Positions 29,979-37,500 of a stretch of DNA of 37,500 nt are shown here, piece by piece. The position numbers and the translations under genes were made by a program. The notes below the pieces were generated by a model, which was not told where the DNA came from, did no database searches, and saw nothing but the letters and a program-made list of their open reading frames with translations. Every line of letters starts with the position of its first letter. The first letter of the stretch is position 1. Origin of the DNA: Actinidia chinensis (lineage: Eukaryota; Streptophyta; Magnoliopsida; Ericales; Actinidiaceae); the NCBI GenBank assembly GCA_009663005.1, contig VIGQ01000736.1:1-37500 (forward strand), read 5' to 3'.

Positions 29979-30919
29979 GACCCATCTCCAACTGATTTGC
30001 CCCATTTTTCTCCATTTTCGTCATTTTTTGGTTGAAAAAAATGGGATAAAAATATTTTGGTCTCCAATGGTTTCTCTATTCCCCTATTTGTTTTTCTATT
30101 TTTTGAATTTGAGGAATAGTGGTGTTGGTCTCCAAACTTTCTCCCTTTTTTGATTTAATTTTACTCTCCATATTCTTCTTTCTCCATTCCCCTCAATTTT
30201 TTTGGAATTTGAAAAAAAAAATGGAGTTGGTCCCAATGAATAGTCCCCATTTTTCCATTCTCTCCCATTATTTTCATTTTTGGATTTGGGATGAAGTATT
30301 TATTTTTAATTTAAAATGTCATACCCTACATTTCACAACAAACTATTTATATTTGATGTTGAAAATGAGTTAATCATTCTTTTTTTAAAAAAAATATAGC
30401 ATAAAACAGATTTAACTTATTCATAAATAATAATTTTCTGAATACATTAAATAAATTCACTCATTTATGACCGACCCGGTCTTATTTACTTTACTATCTA
30501 AACCCAAGTAATGAAGACTAAACGCAATAAATCCATTTTTCGATATATACATACCAATACTAATAATTAGTCAAAAATCCAATCATGTCATAAATTCTAT
30601 ATTATAAATTAAATATTTCAATTTATCTCTTTATTAATTATTTTTTTATTTCATGGGCCCACACTAATTACAAAAAAATGTTCTCCTCCAATTCTTTCTT
30701 CCCTCCCCCTCTCGCCCATTTTTTCTTCTCCAAATTTGGGGGGGGAATGGTTGGATATGAACAAAAAAAATTTTCCATTTTTTGTCACCAGATTTTGGGG
30801 AAAGAAATGGGAGAATGGGGAATAGGAAAATGGGGGGGGGGGAATAAGGAAATGTTTGAATATGAAAAAAAGAAAAATTGGATCAAAAATGGGGAGATGG
30901 ATACCGTTTGAGAATGGTC
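29979..30919. mobile_element. Non-autonomous element with degenerate long inverted repeats
   Basis: The left end GACCCATCTCCAACTGATTT then CCCCATTTTT pairs with the complement of the right end (GACCATTCTCAAACGGTATC then TCCCCATTTTT). Inward, both arms are dominated by CCATTTTC/CCCATT-type blocks, with the G-rich strand on the right (including G10 near 30832). No matching target duplication was found and the superfamily is unassigned. Internal open frames on both strands reflect the repetitive composition. Confidence 0.5.
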
Positions 30920-30935
30920 TATAATCTCTCCAAGG

Positions 30936-31070
30936 GTTGGAGAGGGGTGCCAGCAAGAAAGTTGATGATGAGTGAGCGTGCTCTTTGCAGGTTGGTAACT
31001 AGGAACTTGAATGTCCCAGCCCGCATACTGTAAAGCAAATGTTAGGCCTCCTTCATAGACTTGGGTAAAT
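30936..31070. repeat. Dispersed repeat, partner at 4424-4550
   Basis: Same-strand partner of 4424-4550, directly next to the end of the inverted-repeat element. No recognised protein family. Confidence 0.55.
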
Positions 31071-31955
31071 CAACCAACCTATGGCATATGAACATTTTTT
31101 TTTAGGTCCACCATGTTGTTAAGAAAAATAAATTTAGACCATTTTTTTAAAGTTTCACTTGTAGTTGTATTCCGTATGCGATTATGGACATGATTTATTT
31201 GATTCATTAAAGCTCAACACAAAATGAGGTTGAGTTAAGCCCAAGCAAACTTGGCTTGGGCTCAATTCGGTTAGGTAAATTCTTGATTTCAACTCAAGGG
31301 CAAATCCAAAAATGTTAACGCTTAAGAAATAAAACATAAATACACTGGAAAAGTCTTAACTCGCCCCACTCAACTCACTTGTTGCCCTAACTTTTTGCTT
31401 GGAGGGAATGACACATTTGCTGCTTTGTTTATTTTCTCCTTCATATGTGAAACTTTTCAACACTTATGTACCCCATTTTGGTGGAAAGTATGCCACTTGC
31501 GTGGTGTTCCAGTTATAATTTATTATGTAGGCCAAGTTTATATAAGCCTAATTGTGGTTTCATTATCCTATTTTTTCAAGTGCATTTTGTTAATTCACTT
31601 TAAGCATGTGCCTAATGTTCACACATTTTTAAAGTAAGTAATCAAAATTACAATTTTTGCCTTATTAGACTAATAGTAATTTGTAGAATATATTTCAAAA
31701 ATGGTTCTTATAGTTTGCCTCAACTTCTATTTTGGTTCCTATACTTTCAAATCCCGCTATTTTAGCCTTATATTCTGATTTTCTCTGCTAATTAGTCCAA
31801 TTGGTAATGGATATTATATTTTTGGATGGATTTTCACAGTTGCCAACATGTACCATTATTCGAGAAAAAAATTAACCATTTTTTTCATTGTCACCCAATT
31901 CCTTCTGTAAATCGCCTAAATTTCAGTGTAAAGTGGCCTAAATAAACGCCATTAG

Positions 31956-31986
<31 letters not shown>

Positions 31987-32379
31987 AAGTCCATGTTAGG
32001 CATGTGATGAAAATCTTTTCAAAAACCTAACTTTCATTACTAATTAGATTGATTAGACCAGAAAGTAAAAATATAAGAATAAACATCTCGAGATTGAAAA
32101 ACACAGTTAACGAAAATTATTGTACCTCTCTATTAAGGTACCAAGGATGCCAGGAAATCCTCACTTGAAGCCTCATCTTCTCAATCGAATATATTGTTGA
32201 AGTGACTGGTACCACTCCATCTGCATCACCACTTTATCCACATCTAACAAATTTATTTATGCATCAAAAAACTTTCCATAGTCTATTCATTAGTCTATTT
32301 TTATTAATGTATTACGGAGTAATTAACAAAGGAAGTGCTAGCGATAGTGATAGATGAAGGGGAGGCAGAAGTGATTATT
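31071..32379. other. Non-coding stretch ending in repeat-derived DNA
   Basis: 31690-31800 has TTTTGGTTCCTATACTTTCA and TTTAGCCTTATATT-type lines common in plant interspersed repeats. An A29 run (31956-31984) follows and may be a retroposon tail. The 80-codon frame at 31395-31637 has no domain. No gene is supported. Confidence 0.35.
31956..31984 (+). repeat. A29 homopolymer
   Basis: Uninterrupted A run that could be the tail of a retroposed element lying upstream (from ~31680). The element boundary and a target duplication were not identified. Confidence 0.9.
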
Positions 32380-32447
32380 TACCTAAATATCCACACCCGA
32401 AGCCCATCCTCGACAAACTCATGTAGGAGGGGAATCATTGTTGAGGG
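32380..32447 (+). mobile_element. Gypsy 3' end of internal region with polypurine tract
   Basis: TTACCTAAATATCCA, then GACAAACTCATGTAGGAGGG and GAATCATTGTTGAGGG. The AGGAGGGGAA block acts as a polypurine tract. Same block as 6771-6850. Here an LTR follows immediately. Confidence 0.55.
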
Positions 32448-32900
32448 TGTTACAAGCCCACTTAATTGGCCCAAACATTAGGCCCATGAAGTGCCAAAGT
32501 TTCAACAAAGCCTAGAACATTCTAGGACCTTCATGGTCTTCTAGGAACTTGGAGAAAGTTCTAGAAATCTCTACCACATGCTAGAAGGATGGAGAAAAGT
32601 CTGAACATAGTGGGGCTTTAGGAGGATCTTGTACATAGCTTTTTATAGACTTTGGTAGAAGGATTTTAGATACATGGAGTTGTATAAAAAATAGGGAGCA
32701 AACCCCTCCTTTGTAGGCATCCAAATCTTGGAATACAAACATAGCATTCACCAAGCGCTCTCTCTCTCAAGTTAGCTTGTGGCTTCACTTGTGATTCCCT
32801 TAGACCTTGTCTTTCTGTTCTTACGCGATTACTTAGCGACTTTGTAAGGAAAGAGTCTAAGGTCGACGGGTCGAGGCATTCGAGATCTAAGCCCGTGACA
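32448..32900 (+). mobile_element. Gypsy LTR, 453 bp
   Basis: Begins TGTTACAAGCCCA and ends AAGCCCGTGACA, giving TG..CA ends with a TGTTAC/GTGACA inverted hexamer. A TATA-like TATAAAAA lies at ~32682-32689. A primer-binding site follows at the right and a polypurine tract precedes at the left. No second copy is in the window. Confidence 0.7.
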
Positions 32901-32914
32901 AGTGTATTCAGAGC
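32901..32914 (+). other. Gypsy primer-binding site
   Basis: AGTGTATTCAGAGC approximates TGGTATCAGAGC with small indels and sits directly after the LTR end, so it is probably an initiator-Met tRNA site. Confidence 0.6.
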
Positions 32915-33201
32915 TCTTGGTTAGGGAAGGGCTAAGCAAATGGACGATGGGGTCGGAAAGTTACCGAGCATGTTGGCATTCAAAGAGAGGGAAACTCCCC
33001 TCCCACCGGCAAAGGTCAAACGAGGGAAGTCACGTAAATCATGTCTTCCCTAGAAGCATGACTCCAAAGGGTGGAGATCGCTCATGGCGACAATCAGGAG
33101 ACAAGTTGAGGGATCGTCGACAACGCCATCGATTGGCCTGAGGGCGGACAATGAAGAGTCCATGGGGAGATGAAAGGGGGAACTCAACCGTTGGCCGAAT
33201 C
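32915..33201 (+). other. Gypsy leader
   Basis: GC-richer untranslated leader between the primer site and the gag start. The 79-codon open frame over 32902-33141 is Arg/Ser-rich, overlaps the primer site and lacks gag features, so I treat it as leader. Confidence 0.4.
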
Positions 33202-33276
33202 ATGGAAGCGCAACTGATGTCCTTAAGACTCTCTCGAGCCGAGTCGCCGCACTAAGGGAGGAGCTAAAGAAGTAAA
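33202..33276 (+). pseudogene. Gypsy gag N-terminal fragment
   Basis: An ATG opens MEAQLMSL and, after a one-base shift, continues SRVAALREELKK. This heptad-like, Ala/Leu/Glu pattern is typical of the coiled-coil start of plant gypsy gag. It stops within ~25 codons and no capsid, zinc knuckle or pol follows, so the element is truncated. Confidence 0.45.
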
Positions 33277-33411
33277 AAGGTGATGGGCCTTGGAGGAAGC
33301 AAATCATTGGTTCAAGCCAGCGTGGAAGATAATTGATCTTCTAATTTGTTCCTCATATTTCTGTTCTTTGTTGGGGACAACTACAAAATTGCTGCGGAAC
33401 ATACTTGAGGT

Positions 33412-33570
33412 ATGATGGAGAGCACTCCCAGAGAGATTGATGCAAGAAAGAAAGCAGAGAAGGGGTTATGTGAGATGATGAAGTGGGGCCATCACATGAG
33501 CTGCATATCTGGGCCATCCACAGTGGGAAGGTCTGTTGGTTGCCATATCAAAGTAAGGCCTGAAAGCTGA
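33412..33570 (+). CDS. Hypothetical 52-codon ORF
   Basis: A short plus-strand frame with balanced composition (MESTPREIDARKKAEKGLCE near the start, later GPSTVGRSVGCHIKV). It lies in a moderately GC-rich stretch after the truncated gypsy, followed by T-rich DNA resembling a plant 3' untranslated region. No family recognised. It may be a fragment of a captured or decayed gene. Confidence 0.2.
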   Translation: MMESTPREIDARKKAEKGLCEMMKWGHHMSCISGPSTVGRSVGCHIKVRPES

Positions 33571-34020
33571 GCAGAGGATGGTTAGACAATGTGATGACTA
33601 TATTTCGGAGGGAGTATAACATTAGTCATGTGGGACTATACAGATAGAGCGTTCGTTACTTTCACAATATTGAACGAGAGTGAGTCTCTATGACCAGCAT
33701 CTGGTGGGGGCTCTGTTGTTTCTAAGCTCTATTCTTGTGCTGTTTTTGTTTTTCTTTTTTCCATGAGATGACTGATTTTCTTCTTTTTCAAGGGGCTGCA
33801 TTACAATTGTTAACACTGGATTGAATTGGTTTGGGTATATTAGGATTTTGGTGCATCAAATTGATATGAGCAGTGCCTAGCTGATTTGGAGTTTTTAACT
33901 CAAATCTAATCCTTGGCTGCTGTGTTGGGGAGTTATGAAGAGACTTTAATATGCTGGTGCTTGTTGGGAGTTATTATAGAGAACTTTAATATGCCTAGGG
34001 GTTTTTTGGTATGTATATTA
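33571..34020. other. Non-coding stretch with a two-copy ~40-bp repeat
   Basis: A tandem pair at about 33924-34003: GTTGGG(G)AGTTAT, GAGA.CTTTAATATGC, spaced ~40 bp. The rest is T-rich and uninterpreted. Confidence 0.5.
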
Positions 34021-36029
34021 TATGAGTAGTACTACATAAACAGGTAGCAGTTCCTACACTCCAAATGAAGATGGAAAAAAAAACTTTCTTTCTCTAAAGC
34101 TATGTTGGATAATCTCCCCTTTTGGGGAGAGAGAATTGGGGTTTGGCGCTTAAAGGTAGAAACCACTCGGTCCTCAAAAGTTAAATCTAAACCACAGGCA
34201 TGTAATTTTACACAAAATGCTATGCTTATAGTTTACCATTTTGATTTATCAATGATGTGGTGTAACTCATAACCGATAAGATTAAATTAATTCATTTGTT
34301 TAGGGTTGATTTTTGATTTGATTTATATTATTAATATTTGATAAAAGAGGTTCTCTTTGTGTATTATTCGTTAAATTATCCTGTTGTTTTAGTGTTCATC
34401 TCATTAAGCTTCTCTGCATACCATGAAAATCAAAAAAAGCAATAGAATTTGTCACATTTATCATTTTTAACCAATGATAAGAATCATGAAGTAATGGATA
34501 TACATTTAACATTAAATTCAGATCTGGTACATTTAACAATTAGAATCAGATGGGCTAAAGTTGGCGATCTCAACTTTACTGTGAAGTTAAGATTTTTTAG
34601 CCAAATGGCGTGTTATAATTTGACGATTTAAATCGTCAGCTTTTAGATTTCGTTGCAAATAAAGATGTTGTGCCAAATAGAAACGATTAAGTATTAGCAA
34701 GCTTATTTTTAAAATGAAAAATCATGTCACGTTCAATTTTGAAATAAAAAAAATACCATCCAGACAATGATCTTGATATGATAGTTCAATAAATCCAATC
34801 ATTCTAATATTTGCCACAAATTGTTATTCGGGCAACTCATCTAAAAGATGACTGGATTTAGATTGTCAAATTATACACGCATTTAACTAAACAATAGTCA
34901 CTTTTGATAAATTGGAGATCACACCAGCTTTAATGAAATTCGAATTCTTACATTAAATTTTCAAATAATTATATTCCAACCTAATAACTTGATCGAGACT
35001 TTTATGACCATAACTTGTCCATGCCTATCCATGTGAACAACTGGATATGATAAGATTCAACCATATATTGTAGGTTCTCTACAAATATGGATAAGCAATT
35101 AGGGTCCATCCATCTTCTTTGACCTGTTTGTATTATCTCAAAAATATTTATTTATTGATTATTATTTTGTAACGAATTTTTAGTTTTAATTTAAAATTTT
35201 TAAATATTTTTTAGTTGTCTTGATTAGTGAAACGAAAAAAAGTATAAAAGACATTATTGATAATTTTGGATTAACTTTTCTGATTCTTCTTCAATATAAA
35301 CTGGAAAAAAAATAACAAAAAGATAAAAAGTCTTACTAAAAACCAAAAAAGCAATTATTAACCCAAATTTAAAAATTTAACGAATATTTATTGTAGTTAG
35401 ACTTATGATAAAAATATATTATTAGAAAGCAAAGGGCGAAACTCAATAAAATTGATCTTCTCCAAAATAATAAATAATATATATATATATATATTATATA
35501 ATATATATATATACTATATTAAACTTAAAGTTGGTTTTTTCCTTACTTTAAAAAATAAAAATTATAGTAATAGCCCGCGAGTCAATTGTCCTGAGCTGAA
35601 TACGAATTATCAAAAATAACATTAGTCATAACTTTTCAAAAAAAGGAAGAAAGAAATCAAAATCTGCAATAATCACGCTTTTCGGAGTAAAGAGGGTTGC
35701 TGGGATTGCTTCAGTTAGAGGCTACAATGGACATTTGTGCTTTAGAGGGAAGTTTTCCAAGTTGTTTGGAAATGACGTTGGAAATAAGCTATTCGATTCT
35801 GCCATATGGAAAGAATGGAGAAAATTATTATATAATGTATTATCACCGATTTGCAGCGGTTTAATTTTTTGAAAACAAATTACCAAATAGTAATCAAAAA
35901 GATACTTCCAGAACAATTATGCAATTATCTCGAAACTTCAAGTAAGAAAATTGTCCCCACAACAAAAAAATCGACCTTCTCTAAAGTACAGGTTTGCCAA
36001 CCGGTATAATCTATTATTTTTTTTTAATT
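34021..36029. other. AT-rich non-coding stretch
   Basis: About 2 kb without a supported gene, RNA or element. Contains a (TA)n/(AT)n tract at ~35476-35513. Short frames (34449-34631 plus, 35722-35916 minus) show no domain. Confidence 0.4.
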
Positions 36030-36475
36030 TAAAGTTTATTTTGATGATCTAAATCGTTTATATTGTAAATTCTTTTATAAAGATTGGTATTGTAAAAAAA
36101 TTATGTTGATCGAATACAATTCAGATCCGATTTAGTACTTTTATATAACTAATAAATGACTGTGGCGCACAAATTATATATATTTATTTTGATATAAATT
36201 AAGGGAAGTGATTTTTGCACTCCTCATTTTTTTAATTTCTACACTCCAAAATATGAGTGGCAGAAATATCCCATTATTGTATTGATTCTCTGCACTCATA
36301 TTTTGGAGTGTAGAAAAATCAAAATGGGAGTATAGAAATCAATTTCTAAATTAATATTGATGAACATTGAATATGTATCCGATTTAAATGATTTTTTTTA
36401 CAATATTAAAATTTTTGTAAATTCTACAATATGAAGATTTTAGATCATCAAATTGGGTCAATCTCCTTAGCAATG
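36030..36475. mobile_element. Nested foldback element, ~445 bp
   Basis: Outer arms: TTTTGATGATCTAAATCGTT (36042 onward) with TATATTGTAAATTC, GTATTGTAAAAAAATTATG and GATCGAATACA pairs with the complement of 36365-36470. Inner arms (36190-36360): GATATAAATTAAGG.AAGTGATTTTTGCACTCC pairs with the complement of GGGAGTATAGAAATCAATTT plus CTAAATTAATATT. The inner hairpin belongs to the same family as 8440-8580 (shared TTTTGGAGTGTAGAA), and the outer arm motif recurs at 9305-9570. Non-coding. Confidence 0.6.
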
Positions 36476-37500
36476 CTGGCTCCGTCCCTTTCGCTAGCCT
36501 TTGTTTAGATTAAGGATTTGATGAGGAAAGAAAAAAAACTGAAGTGATCCTCCCCTTTTTTTTTTCTTAAAATCCTTGATTCCAATACAACAATTTCAAA
36601 ATTATCTTATAAAATTTGAATAATAAGTTTTTAAAGTTTTTGGAGAATTTTCCTAACGACAATTTCAGAAAAAACTATTCGGTTATTTGGATGTTGTGTC
36701 TTTTTTGTAATTTTTTTATTTTTTATTTTTTCGTCGTCTAACGAAAGACAAACCGAAATAGTAAATTTTCGTGACTAAAAGATAAGAAAAAGAAATTGCT
36801 AACGACCAAATTAATTCTTCCCCAAAGGTGTGGGCCTTCCATTCATCTCCCCTCTCCTTCATTTTAACATCATCCGACAATTGGGTGATCAATAACTTTG
36901 AATACGCTCATGGAAGAGGGGAAAAAAAATTGGCTAATCATTGAACCATGTAAATTGAAAATTTGGAAAGCAAAAACCACTCACTGCGCTGTGTATGGTT
37001 AATTCACAAATTTGTCAACTTCCATCTTCCTGCCTGGCCAAAATTATAGACCCATTTTGTCTCCTTCCTGACATGGAATTTTTCATATTTTTTCTTGATG
37101 TTTTGGACTTCTTGGGCTTAACTTTTTGTTTTTTTAAACCAATGGCTTAGACCCACCTGAGGAGCAATTTAAGTAACAAACAGAGCCCAAATCAATAATG
37201 GGTCTAAAGATTGGCTGCTCTTGATCAGTTTGGGCTATGAGGAGAGTGTTCAACAAGAATGATAACATGCATCACTAAGTTCCACTTTCCTAAATATTTT
37301 CCATAAAAGGTGGGGGGAACTTCAAGATTTTGAGTTATCTTAAGGTAAATGTTCATTTACCCTCCTCTTGAGATTTTTTCTCAATTGTAGGGACCCGCTC
37401 CCTTGTAGGTTAGGAGATTATGCTATCCGCCCTGGTTTTGAAACTAATATACATTTTCTTCTTCTGTTTTAAGTTACGATGCCTCCTGTTGTGTGTCTCC
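36476..37500. other. Non-coding stretch
   Basis: About 1 kb with no supported gene or complete repeat. The last 150 bp (TAAATGTTCATTTACCCTCC, GAGATTTTTTCTCAATTGTA) may be the start of another interspersed element running off the window, since the style resembles the arms at 28218-28330. Confidence 0.35.

Noticed and set aside
30651..30956. 101-codon minus and 77-codon plus ORFs
   Set aside because: They are composed of repeated CCATTT/AAATGG-type blocks in an inverted-repeat arm.
1..37500. CRISPR array, bacterial operon, rRNA genes or viral genes
   Set aside because: No regular short-repeat/spacer arrays, no closely packed long ORFs and no conserved rRNA segments are visible. The only reverse-transcriptase sequence belongs to the plant Copia element.

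Overview
The window looks like nuclear DNA of a plant, probably a eudicot. It is AT-rich, contains no intact gene of recognisable family, and is packed with plant-type transposable elements: Ty1/copia and Ty3/gypsy remnants with plant-style primer-binding sites, hAT-, Mutator- and Harbinger-like non-autonomous elements, MITE-type foldbacks, satellite-like arrays and microsatellites. No bacterial operon, rRNA, intact tRNA or CRISPR array is visible. Dense small indels break every coding remnant. They could be decay, residual long-read error, or both.

Layout. 1-2.5 kb: gypsy-type non-coding DNA (a ~150-bp dimeric tandem repeat, a ~40-bp repeat, and the 3' part of an LTR). 3.06-4.06 kb: an unidentified low-copy segment (segment A). 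4.06-18.2 kb: a 14.1-kb mosaic holding a lone gypsy 3'-end motif (6.8 kb), a MITE (8.4 kb), a foldback (9.3-9.6 kb), a ~1-kb palindrome built of tandem units (13.4-14.4 kb), a four-copy ~212-bp tandem array (15.3-16.1 kb) and a hAT-like element with a perfect 8-bp target duplication (16.1-17.1 kb). 18.2-19.1 kb: segment C. 19.5-20.0 kb: a minus-strand LTR/primer-site fragment. 20.05-27.28 kb: a second copy of LTR + A + C, split by a degenerate 4.7-kb Copia element (20788-25516). 27.3-30.9 kb: a run of four non-autonomous DNA transposons (two Harbinger/Tourist-like, one Mutator-like with a 9-bp target duplication, one unclassified). 32.4-33.3 kb: a gypsy LTR flanked by both a polypurine tract and a primer-binding site, followed by a fragment of gag. 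33.3-37.5 kb: AT-rich DNA with one nested foldback at 36.0-36.5 kb.

The most informative feature is large-scale. Segments A (ending near 4057) and C (starting near 18202) are separated by 14.1 kb in the first copy. Their homologues abut directly at about 26249/26250 in the second copy. The window is therefore best read as two diverged copies of one ancestral unit, one carrying 14.1 kb of extra DNA and the other a Copia insertion. I found no convincing new functional gene system. The value of the window is in its transposon archaeology and unusual repeats.
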